Source of the DNA: CALZKI01 sp045124055 | GTDB taxonomy: Bacteria; Bacillota; Clostridia; Lachnospirales; Lachnospiraceae | Assembly: GCA_045124055.1 (NCBI GenBank) | Contig: JBGVKZ010000020.1 | Coordinates: 1-64,000, forward strand | Length of the DNA stretch: 64,000 nt | Direction: 5' to 3' | Shown here: in pieces, positions 17,297 through 25,530 of the stretch | Layout: each line of letters begins with the position of its first letter | Numbering within the stretch: position 1 is the first letter of the stretch | Translations under genes and position numbers: made by a program | The notes under the pieces: model-generated | Seen by the model: the letters and a program-made list of their open reading frames with translations, nothing else | The model's database searches: none | What the model was told of the DNA's origin: nothing

Positions 17297-18598
17297 TTAT
17301 TCTAATGAAATTACTTCCAAATAAGGTTTCATTGCCCAGTCCCCGAATACTTCTTCAGACAATTCTGCCATATCACTTGCGTGGAATGGTATTCCAGCAT
17401 AAGTATACATACCGTGTTGTAAAGCAAGGTCTTCGGTGTAGTCCTCTAAAAAGTAGATATTATCAATTCGTACAGAGCCTTGTGTGTACTGACAAACCAT
17501 AGGAATGACACCGGTTTCTTCTTCATTAATCGTTACGCTTCCGTCAGGGTGTTTTGTAAAGGTCACGATTGCCATCCCTTCTAACATACATTCTACCTGT
17601 TTTTGTGTGGAAACGTAGTTGCCAAGGGAATAATAGCAAAGGCTTCGATTTCCATTGTCACTTTCCACATAGGAAACAGGTTGTACCACGTGTGGATGGG
17701 TTCCAATGATTAAATCTGCACCGGCCTCTGTCATCTGCTTGGCAAATTCTTCTTGATAAGAAGATTGCGTCGTGTTGTATTCTGTGCCCCAGTGTGGACA
17801 GACAACTACCACATCTGCAATTTCTTCCGCTTCTTCAATATCTTCAACAACTCTTGGATTCAAGGTTGTAAAATCAATCATACGTGTACTTTCATCATAG
17901 GCACAGAGAATATCCATATATCCTTCATATCGAGAAGGGAAACTTTCCATATTTGGTCCATAAGTATAGTTTAGGAAAGCAAAAGTAACTCCTTCTACTT
18001 CCATCGTCTGTATAGGTGGATTAGTATCTGGTTCTCCTCGCATACCGCAGATAAGCATATCCGGGTAATTTTCTGCCCAGAAAGAAGCACAGTGTAAAAT
18101 ACCATTAAGGCCCTGGTCAGCAGTGTGATTTGTAGATTGTAAAACTACATTAAACCCTGCCTCTACAATAGCATCACCTACCTCGGTTCTGGAATTGAAA
18201 CTAGGATAGCCTGCATAGCCATTTTGCCCAATCTCATTTCCGCCAAAGATAGTCTCCTGATTGATGATTTTGATATCGGCATCCTCTAAATAGGGCTTGA
18301 TAGTATCAAATAGAAAAGAGTAATCGTAGGTGCCATCTTCCATCTGTCCGGTTAAATGCACGCCCATATGTAATAGGTTGTCTCCTACTGCCAAAAGACG
18401 AATTTCGGTATCTTCTGGAATCGGTTCTGCCACGGGTTCAGAAATTATCGTATCAGATATGGAGTTGTTCTTTTCTGAAAGAACGGTAGTGGCTTCTTCG
18501 CCATAGAAGTTGTCCTTTAGAAGCAACGCCAAAATGGCAACTAAGGCAACACAAGTGATTGATAAACTGATAATCAGTGAAATTTTAATCTTTTTCAT
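17297..18598 (-). CDS. CapA-family exported metallophosphatase-like protein
   Basis: The 433-residue protein has one N-terminal membrane segment (about residues 5-28) and an extracellular CapA/PGA_cap domain (from about 66). The family's metal-site motifs are visible: GDNLLH (about 72), NQETIFGG, TNHTADQG, CPHWGTEY, GTHPHVVQP and SLGNYV. CapA proteins are named for poly-gamma-glutamate capsule synthesis. No capB or capC genes are in the window, so the substrate here is open. It is followed by the methyltransferase 16 bp downstream, pointing to a shared envelope role. Confidence 0.85.
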   Translation of the reverse strand: MKKIKISLIISLSITCVALVAILALLLKDNFYGEEATTVLSEKNNSISDTIISEPVAEPIPEDTEIRLLAVGDNLLHMGVHLTGQMEDGTYDYSFLFDTIKPYLEDADIKIINQETIFGGNEIGQNGYAGYPSFNSRTEVGDAIVEAGFNVVLQSTNHTADQGLNGILHCASFWAENYPDMLICGMRGEPDTNPPIQTMEVEGVTFAFLNYTYGPNMESFPSRYEGYMDILCAYDESTRMIDFTTLNPRVVEDIEEAEEIADVVVVCPHWGTEYNTTQSSYQEEFAKQMTEAGADLIIGTHPHVVQPVSYVESDNGNRSLCYYSLGNYVSTQKQVECMLEGMAIVTFTKHPDGSVTINEEETGVIPMVCQYTQGSVRIDNIYFLEDYTEDLALQHGMYTYAGIPFHASDMAELSEEVFGDWAMKPYLEVISLE

Positions 18599-18710
18599 AA
18601 TAACCTCTGTTTTTCCATTATATAAAGATTGCTATGTAGGGAGTTTATCATATTTTATATAAAAAACCAATCCTAATCCTATGTTCTCACGGAAAGAAAG
18701 CCGTTGTTTT

Positions 18711-18744
18711 GTTGATTATTTTATATTCCAATGATATAATCAAC
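18711..18744 (+). promoter_or_regulatory. Promoter with flanking inverted repeat, CoA ligase-iorAB operon
   Basis: TTGATT (18712-18717) and TATAAT (18735-18740) have a 17-bp spacer. The promoter is framed by a perfect 9-bp inverted repeat, GTTGATTAT (18711-18719) and ATAATCAAC (18736-18744), so each arm covers one promoter box. That geometry suits a dimeric repressor. Confidence 0.65.
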
Positions 18745-18790
18745 TTTAACGGTGCACAGCATTAATAATGTACATTGGGAGAGAAAAACT

Positions 18791-20425
18791 ATGCCTATTA
18801 CAGAATTTTTAGAGAGAAATGCGAGAGAGTTTCCAAATGATATCAGTTTAGTGGAAATTAATCCGGAGATTAAAGAAACCAGACGAGTTACTTGGAAAGA
18901 ATTTGAACTCATCGAACCAAATCCGAAGACCAGTTATAGACGTGAAATTAGCTGGAGTGTTTTTAATGAAAAAGCAAATCGTTTTGCAAATCTGTTACTT
19001 CAGAGAGGAATCAAAAAGGGTGATAAAGTAGCTATTTTGATGATGAACAGCTTAGAGTGGTTGCCAATTTATTTTGGTATTCTGAAAACCGGTGCTTTGG
19101 CTGTACCTCTTAACTTCCGTTATTCCGCAGATGAAATTGAATATTGTGTCAACCTGGCAGAAGTGGATATTTTAGTGTTTGGGAATGAATTTATTGGTCG
19201 TGTGGAAGAAATTGCAGACAGAATCAGTAAAGGAAGACTTCTTATTTATGTAGGAGAAGGTTGCCCGGCTTTTGCAGAGGATTATAATTCTTTATCAGCC
19301 AACTGTTCCAGCCAGTCACCAGATATTGTCTTGACTGATGATGACGATGCAGCCATTTACTTTTCTTCAGGAACTACTGGCTTTCCGAAGGCGATTTTAC
19401 ATAAACACAAAAGCCTGGTGCATTCATGTAAAGTAGAACAGAATCACCACGGACAGCAAAAAGACGACGTATTTTTATGCATTCCGCCGCTCTATCATAC
19501 AGGTGCAAAAATGCACTGGTTCGGTAGCCTTTTATCTGGTAGTAAAGCAGTTTTATTGAAAGGCACAAAGCCGGAATTTATTTTAGACGCTGTTTCCAAA
19601 GAAAAATGTACGATTGTATGGCTTTTAGTTCCGTGGGCACAGGATATTTTGGAAGCGATTGAAAGCGGTAGAGTGAAGTTAGAAGATTATGAGTTAGACC
19701 AGTGGAGACTTATGCACATTGGTGCACAGCCAGTTCCACAGAGTTTGATAAAAAAATGGAAATCGATTTTCCCAAATCACGCTTACGATACAAACTATGG
19801 TTTGTCAGAGTCTATTGGACCAGGTTGTGTCCATCTTGGAGTAGAAAATATACACAAAGTAGGTGCTATCGGTAAGGCAGGTTACGGCTGGGAAGTAAAG
19901 ATTGTTGATGAAAACCGTAATGAAGTAGCGAAAGGCGATGTGGGAGAACTTGCAGTAAAAGGTCCTGGCGTTATGACTTGCTACTATCGTGATGAAAAGG
20001 CCACCAAGGAAGTGCTTGGCGACGGCTGGCTCTTTACGGGAGATATGGCACAGGAAGACGAAGACGGCTTCATCTTCTTAGTAGATAGAAAGAAAGACGT
20101 TATTATCAGTGGTGGTGAAAACCTGTATCCTGTCCAGATTGAAGACTTTATCCGCACCAATGATAAAGTACATGATGTGGCGGTTATTGGCTTGCCGGAT
20201 AAACGACTTGGAGAAATTGCAGCAGCCATTATTGAAGTCAAAGAAGGTATGAATTTGACCAAAGAGGAAGTGGATGAATTCTGTATGAGATTACCTAGAT
20301 ATAAACGTCCTCACGCTGTGATTTTTGCAGATATTCCACGTAATCCAACAGGAAAAATTGAAAAACCAAAGCTTCGTGAAATTTATGGTGCAAATAAATT
20401 AATCGCAGAACAGAATATGGGCTAG
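18791..20425 (+). CDS. AMP-forming acyl/aryl-CoA synthetase
   Basis: The 544-residue protein belongs to the adenylate-forming enzymes: the AMP-binding P-loop is IYFSSGTTGFPKAIL (about residues 190-205), A5-like motif YGLSESIGPG (about 337), WLFTGDM and the hinge region DRKKDVIISGGENLYP (about 432-448). The C-terminal catalytic lysine lies in NPTGKIEKPKL. Length is normal. I choose ATG 18791 with GGGAGAG upstream over a GTG at 18752. It is directly upstream of iorA and iorB, so the substrate is probably an arylacetic acid or related carboxylic acid from amino-acid breakdown; a fatty acid is also possible. Confidence 0.85.
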   Translation: MPITEFLERNAREFPNDISLVEINPEIKETRRVTWKEFELIEPNPKTSYRREISWSVFNEKANRFANLLLQRGIKKGDKVAILMMNSLEWLPIYFGILKTGALAVPLNFRYSADEIEYCVNLAEVDILVFGNEFIGRVEEIADRISKGRLLIYVGEGCPAFAEDYNSLSANCSSQSPDIVLTDDDDAAIYFSSGTTGFPKAILHKHKSLVHSCKVEQNHHGQQKDDVFLCIPPLYHTGAKMHWFGSLLSGSKAVLLKGTKPEFILDAVSKEKCTIVWLLVPWAQDILEAIESGRVKLEDYELDQWRLMHIGAQPVPQSLIKKWKSIFPNHAYDTNYGLSESIGPGCVHLGVENIHKVGAIGKAGYGWEVKIVDENRNEVAKGDVGELAVKGPGVMTCYYRDEKATKEVLGDGWLFTGDMAQEDEDGFIFLVDRKKDVIISGGENLYPVQIEDFIRTNDKVHDVAVIGLPDKRLGEIAAAIIEVKEGMNLTKEEVDEFCMRLPRYKRPHAVIFADIPRNPTGKIEKPKLREIYGANKLIAEQNMG

Positions 20426-20440
20426 AAATGGAGAAGAAAT

Positions 20441-22180
20441 ATGAGTGAAGTAAAAATTATGCTGGGCAATGAAGCCATTGCCAGAGGTGCTTATGAAGCT
20501 GGCGTAAAAGTATCCGCTGCTTACCCAGGCACGCCAAGTACAGAAATTAGTGAAAATATTGTAAATTATCCGGAAATATATGCAGAGTGGTCTCCAAATG
20601 AAAAAGTTGCTATGGAAGTTGCTATTGGTGCTTCTGTCAGCGGTACAAGAGCTATGGCATCTATGAAACACGTAGGTGTAAACGTAGCTTCTGACCCACT
20701 TTATACGGTTTCCTATATCGGTGTAAACGGTGGTTTGGTTTTAGTGGCAGCAGATGACCCGGGACTTTATTCTTCTCAGAATGAGCAGGATACAAGATGC
20801 GTGGCAAGAGCCGCTATGGTTCCTGTTTTGGAGCCATCGGACTCTCAGGAAGCAAAAGATTTTATGAAGTATGCTTTTGATTTGTCCGAAAAATACGACA
20901 CACCAATTATTTTGCGTACAACTACACGTCTTTCTCACTCACAGGGTCCAGTTACCTTAGAGGAAAGATGTGAACCGATTGATATTCCATATGAAAGAAA
21001 TGTTGGCAAATTTGTTATGATGCCTGGAAATGCAAAACAGCGTCATATTTATGTGGAACAGAGATTAAAAGCTATGGCAGAAGATGGATGCGATATGCCA
21101 ATTAATAAAGTAGAAATGAATGATACAAAAATTGGTTTTATCACAAGTGGTATTGCTTATCAGTACGTAAAAGAAGCTTGTCCAGATGCCAGTGTATTAA
21201 AACTTGGTTTAGTTCACCCACTTCCAAGAAAGCTTATCGAAGATTTTGCAAGTAAGGTAGAAACATTATACATATTTGAAGAATTAGAGCCTGTTTTTGA
21301 AGAACAGATTAAATCCTGGGGCATTAAATGTATTGGTAAAGAAATCTTTACTGTACAGGGAGAATACAGTGCAAATATGCTTAGAAAAGCTGTTTTAAAA
21401 GAAGAAGCAGAAGCAAAAGCACCGGCAAATGTTCCGGCTCGTCCACCAATTCTCTGCCCAGGCTGCCCGCATAGAAGTGTGTATTCCGTATTAAATAAAT
21501 TAAAAATTCATGCAGCCGGTGACATTGGCTGTTACACATTGGGTGCGGTTGCTCCACTTAGTGTAGTAGATACTACTGTTTGTATGGGTGCAAGTATTTC
21601 AACCCTTCACGGTATGGAAAAAGCAAAGGGCAAGGATTACATTAAAAACTGGGTAGCTGTTATTGGGGATTCCACCTTTATGCATACTGGTATCAACTCT
21701 CTTATGAATATGGTTTATAACCAGGGGACAGGTACAGTTATGATACTGGATAACTCTACAACAGGTATGACAGGTCATCAGGACCACGCAGCCACAGGGA
21801 AAACCTTGATGGGTGACGTTGTACCAGCTATCAGCATTTATCATATGTGTAAAGCAATGGGCATTAAAAATGTTGTAGAAGTAAATGCTTTTGATGTAGC
21901 AGAATTGGAGAGAGTTGTAAAAGAAGAAACCCAGAGAGAAGAAGTATCGGTTATCATTACAAAATCTCCTTGCGTATTGTTAAAAGGAAATAAATTTACT
22001 TCGAAATGTAAACCAATTCCTTCAAAATGTAAGAAATGTGGTATGTGTTTAAAACCAGGTTGTCCTGCACTTACCAAGAATGAAGATGGAACTATTTCGA
22101 TTGATGAAACTATGTGTAACGGTTGCGGATTATGTATGGGACTTTGTAAATTTGAAGCAATCGAAAAAGTGGAGGTGTAA
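20441..22180 (+). CDS. iorA: Indolepyruvate ferredoxin oxidoreductase alpha subunit
   Basis: IorA oxidatively decarboxylates aryl pyruvates (from Trp, Phe, Tyr) to aryl-acetyl-CoA, reducing ferredoxin. The 579-residue protein has the pyrimidine-binding domain (AAYPGTPSTEISENI near residue 27). The TPP domain follows, with LCPGCPHRSVY (about 340) and GDIGCYTLG and GDSTFMHTGINS further on. The C-terminus carries an eight-cysteine 2[4Fe-4S] domain (CKKCGMCLKPGCPAL and CNGCGLCMGLCKF, about 530-575). Length matches IorA. The ribosome binding site is GGAGAAG. It is followed by iorB after one base and preceded by the CoA ligase. Confidence 0.95.
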   Translation: MSEVKIMLGNEAIARGAYEAGVKVSAAYPGTPSTEISENIVNYPEIYAEWSPNEKVAMEVAIGASVSGTRAMASMKHVGVNVASDPLYTVSYIGVNGGLVLVAADDPGLYSSQNEQDTRCVARAAMVPVLEPSDSQEAKDFMKYAFDLSEKYDTPIILRTTTRLSHSQGPVTLEERCEPIDIPYERNVGKFVMMPGNAKQRHIYVEQRLKAMAEDGCDMPINKVEMNDTKIGFITSGIAYQYVKEACPDASVLKLGLVHPLPRKLIEDFASKVETLYIFEELEPVFEEQIKSWGIKCIGKEIFTVQGEYSANMLRKAVLKEEAEAKAPANVPARPPILCPGCPHRSVYSVLNKLKIHAAGDIGCYTLGAVAPLSVVDTTVCMGASISTLHGMEKAKGKDYIKNWVAVIGDSTFMHTGINSLMNMVYNQGTGTVMILDNSTTGMTGHQDHAATGKTLMGDVVPAISIYHMCKAMGIKNVVEVNAFDVAELERVVKEETQREEVSVIITKSPCVLLKGNKFTSKCKPIPSKCKKCGMCLKPGCPALTKNEDGTISIDETMCNGCGLCMGLCKFEAIEKVEV

Positions 22181-22181
22181 T

Positions 22182-22757
22182 ATGGCAAATAATACAAAAA
22201 ACATTATGATTGTAGGTGTTGGCGGCCAGGGAACACTCCTCACCAGCCGTATTTTAGGTGGAATTACAGTAGACGCAGGCTATGATGTAAAATTGTCTGA
22301 GGTACACGGAATGGCTCAGCGAGGTGGTAGCGTAGTTACTTTTGTGCGTTATGGTGAAAGCGTTGCAGAGCCAATCGTAGAAGAAGGCTGTGCAGATGTT
22401 TTAATTGCTTTTGAAAAATTGGAAGCACTTCGCTATGCACATTTTTTGAAAAAGGATGGTGCGATTGTCGTAAATGACCACAGAATCGACCCAATTACTG
22501 TTGTTACAGGAGCAGCGACATATCCAGAAAACATTATTGAAACTTTAGAGAAAGACTACAATGTTTATAAAGTAAATGCGATGGACGAAGCATTAAAGCT
22601 TGGAAATTCCAAAGTATTTAACATCATCGTACTTGGCGTAGCTGCAAAACATATGGATTTTTCAAAAGAAGCATGGCTTAATGTGATTGAAAAAACAGTT
22701 CCACCAAAAACTGTTGAAATCAACAAAAAGGCGTTTTTACTAGGGTATGAAAGTTAA
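22182..22757 (+). CDS. iorB: Indolepyruvate ferredoxin oxidoreductase beta subunit
   Basis: IorB is the gamma-domain subunit that pairs with IorA. The 191-residue protein begins with a glycine-rich segment (MIVGVGGQGTLLTSRIL, about residues 8-24), typical of the POR/IOR gamma fold, followed by EVHGMAQRGGSVVTFVR (about 44-60). ATG 22182 is chosen because GGAGG lies at the end of iorA; an in-frame ATG at 22080 falls within iorA. The gene is the last of the ligase-iorA-iorB operon and is followed by a hairpin terminator. Confidence 0.94.
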   Translation: MANNTKNIMIVGVGGQGTLLTSRILGGITVDAGYDVKLSEVHGMAQRGGSVVTFVRYGESVAEPIVEEGCADVLIAFEKLEALRYAHFLKKDGAIVVNDHRIDPITVVTGAATYPENIIETLEKDYNVYKVNAMDEALKLGNSKVFNIIVLGVAAKHMDFSKEAWLNVIEKTVPPKTVEINKKAFLLGYES

Positions 22758-22781
22758 TTAGAAGGTAAAACTAAACATAAG

Positions 22782-22837
22782 ACTGGCACAAAAGAAGTAG
22801 AGTATCTATATTATAGAAGGATTTTGTGCCAGTTTTT
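22782..22837 (+). terminator. Intrinsic terminator after iorB
   Basis: A perfect 12-bp inverted repeat, ACTGGCACAAAA at 22782-22793 with 22822-22833, then a T run (22832-22837). The 28-nt loop is longer than usual, so partial readthrough into the amidohydrolase gene is plausible. Confidence 0.7.
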
Positions 22838-22863
22838 GATTTTGAAAGAGAAGGAATACAATT

Positions 22864-23664
22864 ATGATTATTGATTTTCACACCCATATTTTTCCGAACA
22901 AAATTGCAGAAAAAACAATACAAAGTCTTTCTAACAAGGCAAATGTAAAGGCAAGTACCAATGGCACACTGGAGGGCCTACTTCAATCTATGGAACAGGC
23001 ACAGGTTGATATGTCTGTTATTTTACCGGTAGCCACCAAAGTAGCCCAAATGGAAAATATCAATACTTATGCCAAAAGCGTCTGTGAAAATTATCCCGGA
23101 AAACTGATTTCATTTGGGGGCATTCACCCAGATTGTGAGGATTACAAAAAGGAATTAAAGCACATAAAAAATCTTGGTCTTAAGGGTATTAAAATCCACC
23201 CGGATTATCAAGGGGTGATGATTGATGATGTGCGTTTTATGAACATCATTGAGTATGCCAGTGAATTAGGGCTTATTGTAGTCACTCACGCCGGAATAGA
23301 CATTGGTATTCCAGAGCCCGTGCATTGCCCACCAGATAAGATGCGTAAGGTCCTGGATAAAATAAAACCGGAAAAAATGGTACTTGCTCACTTTGGCGGT
23401 TGGCAGCAGTGGGATATGGTGTATGAATATCTCGCTGGGGAAAATGTCTATCTGGATACGGCATTTACCTTTGATTATATAAAAGACGAGATGTTTTTAA
23501 AAATCTTAAATAAGCACGATGAAAACAAAATTTTGTTTGCCACGGATTCCCCTTGGAGTGCTGCTATATCCGATATAGAAGCCGTACGTCATTTGCCGAT
23601 AAAAACGGAATTGGAAGAAAAGATTTTTTCTGGCAATGCGAAAAAAATATTAGAATTGGAATAA
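22864..23664 (+). CDS. Amidohydrolase family 2 (ACMSD-like) metal-dependent hydrolase
   Basis: The 266-residue protein is a TIM-barrel amidohydrolase: the HxH metal motif DFHTHIFP (residues 3-10), KIHPDYQG (about 117), VTHAGIDIG (about 139), AHFGGW (about 177) and the final Asp in FATDSPW (about 222). Family members hydrolyse or decarboxylate carboxylated rings and amides. It lies just beyond the iorB terminator on the same strand, which fits a role in aromatic metabolism, but no specific substrate can be read. AGAAGGA precedes the ATG. Confidence 0.85.
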   Translation: MIIDFHTHIFPNKIAEKTIQSLSNKANVKASTNGTLEGLLQSMEQAQVDMSVILPVATKVAQMENINTYAKSVCENYPGKLISFGGIHPDCEDYKKELKHIKNLGLKGIKIHPDYQGVMIDDVRFMNIIEYASELGLIVVTHAGIDIGIPEPVHCPPDKMRKVLDKIKPEKMVLAHFGGWQQWDMVYEYLAGENVYLDTAFTFDYIKDEMFLKILNKHDENKILFATDSPWSAAISDIEAVRHLPIKTELEEKIFSGNAKKILELE

Positions 23665-23671
23665 TCTATCT

Positions 23672-23707
23672 AAAATCCTTGCTTTTTTAGCAAGGATTTT
23701 GTATAAT
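23672..23707 (+). terminator. Terminator that overlaps the next promoter
   Basis: A perfect 12-bp stem, AAAATCCTTGCT (23672-23683) with 23689-23700, closes a short loop. Within the same sequence lie TTGCTT (23679-23684) and TATAAT (23702-23707), 17 bp apart, a plausible promoter for the symporter gene. The same bases may therefore end one transcript and begin the next. Confidence 0.65.
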
Positions 23708-23716
23708 GAGAATGCT

Positions 23717-23759
23717 TTAGCACTTTAAAGCGTTGGTCTTTAGAAGTTTAAAGTGTTAA
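23717..23759 (+). promoter_or_regulatory. Candidate operator upstream of SSF symporter
   Basis: The arms TTAGCACTTTAAA (23717-23729) and TTTAAAGTGTTAA (23747-23759) form an inverted repeat with 12 of 13 matches and a 17-bp spacer. It lies just downstream of the predicted -10 (23702-23707), where a repressor would block transcription. A related half-site, TTCACACTTTAAC, fills the promoter spacer of the chemoreceptor gene at 25432-25444. Confidence 0.55.
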
Positions 23760-23814
23760 AAATAGAGTAATAATATAAAAAATGATAAAAAAGCACAATG
23801 AGGAGGAAAATCAA

Positions 23815-25341
23815 ATGGTAACGAAAATTATATTTTTAGTGATATTTTTTGCCATTATGATTGCGGTTGGGGTATACTCCAGAAAACACGCAACCAATGT
23901 AAATGATTTTGTATTAGGGGGAAGAACAGTTGGACCTTGGTTAACAGCTTTTGCTTATGGTACTTCTTACTTTTCAGCAGTTGTATTTGTAGGTTATGCA
24001 GGGCAGTTTGGTTACAAATATGGTCTTTCTGCTACTTGGATAGGAATTGGAAATGCCGTAATTGGTTCTTTGATTGCCTGGATTGTTTTAGGTAGAAGAA
24101 CTAGGGTTATGACTATGAAATTGTCTGCATCAACTATGCCGGATTTTTTTGGAAAACGTTATGATTCCAAGGCACTTAGAATTGCAGCTTCTGCTATTTC
24201 CTTTATTTTTTTAATACCATACACAGCCTCTGTATATAACGGATTATCCAGACTTTTCGGTATGGCGTTTGATATCCCATATTCCGTATGTGTTATCGTT
24301 ATGGCAGCATTGACTTGTATATATGTAGTTCTGGGTGGTTATATGGCAACGGCGATTAATGATTTTATTCAAGGAATTGTTATGTTGTTTGGTATTGTGG
24401 CGGTAATCGTGGCTGTTTTAAACGGACAGGGTGGTTTCTACGAAGCAGTAAAGAACCTTGCCGAAATTGAAAGTGATACAGCACTTACTATGGGACAAAA
24501 AGGTGCATTTACTTCATTCTTTGGCCCAGACTTACCGAACTTACTGGGAGTTGTTGTTTTGACTTCTCTTGGAACATGGGGCTTGCCTCAGATGGTACAT
24601 AAATTCTATGCAATCAAAGATGAAAAATCCATTAAGACAGGTACCATTATTTCCACCTTCTTTGCTATTATCGTATCAGGTGGCTGCTATTTCTTAGGCG
24701 GTTTTGCCCGTTTGTTTGACACATCAGCTATCTATGATGAAAATGGTAAAATTATTTATGATGCTATTATACCAAGTATGTTATCAACCTTACCGGATAT
24801 TTTAGTTGGTATCGTAATTGTACTTGTGCTTTCTGCATCTATGTCAACTTTGTCTTCGTTAGTATTAACTTCAAGTTCTACCTTAACGTTAGATTTTATT
24901 AAAGATAACATTGTTAAAGATATGAATGAGAAAAAGCAGCTTTTATGTATGAGAATTATGCTTGTATTTTTCGTAGTAATCAGTGTAGTAATTGCCCTTG
25001 ACCCACCTACTTTTATTGCACAACTTATGGGTATTTCCTGGGGTGCATTAGCTGGAGCTTTTCTGGCACCATTTTTGTACGGCTTATATTGGAAAGGCGT
25101 TACAAAAGCGGCTGTTTGGGCAAGCTTCGCCTGTGGTGTATTGATTACTGTATGCAATATGTTCTTCAAATTCATTGAATCACCTATTAACGCAGGTGCA
25201 TTTGCAATGGTTGCAGGTTTAATTGTCGTTCCGATTGTAAGCCTGATTACACCAAAGATGAAAAAGGAAAAAGTAGATGAAATTTTCACCTGTTTTGATG
25301 AAACAGTTGTAGTTCATAAAAGTAGTTCTATTGAAGAATAA
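23815..25341 (+). CDS. Sodium:solute symporter (SSF family)
   Basis: The 508-residue integral membrane protein has about 13 hydrophobic segments. It carries SSF family features: FVLGGRTVGPWLTAFAYGTS near residues 31-50, the long GGYMATAINDFIQGIVMLFGI segment (about 180-200), and a Ser/Thr-rich region after transmembrane 8 (SASMSTLSSLVLTSSSTLTLD). It should import a solute with Na+; SSF substrates include sugars, amino acids, and carboxylates, and this one is not identifiable. ATG 23815 has AGGAGGAAAA directly upstream. It is followed by a terminator and then a chemoreceptor gene sharing its operator motif. Confidence 0.88.
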   Translation: MVTKIIFLVIFFAIMIAVGVYSRKHATNVNDFVLGGRTVGPWLTAFAYGTSYFSAVVFVGYAGQFGYKYGLSATWIGIGNAVIGSLIAWIVLGRRTRVMTMKLSASTMPDFFGKRYDSKALRIAASAISFIFLIPYTASVYNGLSRLFGMAFDIPYSVCVIVMAALTCIYVVLGGYMATAINDFIQGIVMLFGIVAVIVAVLNGQGGFYEAVKNLAEIESDTALTMGQKGAFTSFFGPDLPNLLGVVVLTSLGTWGLPQMVHKFYAIKDEKSIKTGTIISTFFAIIVSGGCYFLGGFARLFDTSAIYDENGKIIYDAIIPSMLSTLPDILVGIVIVLVLSASMSTLSSLVLTSSSTLTLDFIKDNIVKDMNEKKQLLCMRIMLVFFVVISVVIALDPPTFIAQLMGISWGALAGAFLAPFLYGLYWKGVTKAAVWASFACGVLITVCNMFFKFIESPINAGAFAMVAGLIVVPIVSLITPKMKKEKVDEIFTCFDETVVVHKSSSIEE

Positions 25342-25381
25342 AAATGAAAGAATACTATAAGAAATATTAAGAAAAAGTATG

Positions 25382-25415
25382 AGGACCAGTAGGAATAATT
25401 TCCTATCCTGGTCCT
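25382..25415 (+). terminator. Hairpin after the SSF gene
   Basis: AGGACCAG (25382-25389) pairs with CTGGTCCT (25408-25415), extended inward by AGGAA and TTCCT. The T run that follows is weak (TAAAAATTTATT), so termination may be partial. Confidence 0.6.
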
Positions 25416-25425
25416 TAAAAATTTA

Positions 25426-25454
25426 TTGACCTTCACACTTTAACGGAGTAAAAT
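25426..25454 (+). promoter_or_regulatory. Chemoreceptor promoter with operator-like spacer
   Basis: TTGACC (25426-25431) and TAAAAT (25449-25454) are separated by 17 bp. The first 13 bases of that spacer are TTCACACTTTAAC, close to the arms of the inverted repeat at 23717-23759. I see no sigma-D type flagellar promoter here. Confidence 0.55.
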
Positions 25455-25530
25455 TAAATTCATAGACAGAAATAAACAGGGGTTTTCTGTCATATGAAAT
25501 CGAAAGATTTGTAACAGGAGGTAGAGAGGT

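Noticed and set aside
24756..25289. A 177-codon minus-strand frame inside the SSF symporter.
   Set aside because: It is the mirror of conserved membrane segments, with no start signal and no recognisable protein features.
25440..25530. A sigma-D (flagellar) promoter for the chemoreceptor.
   Set aside because: No TAAA-N15-GCCGATA-like sequence is present; a sigma-A type promoter at 25426-25454 fits better.
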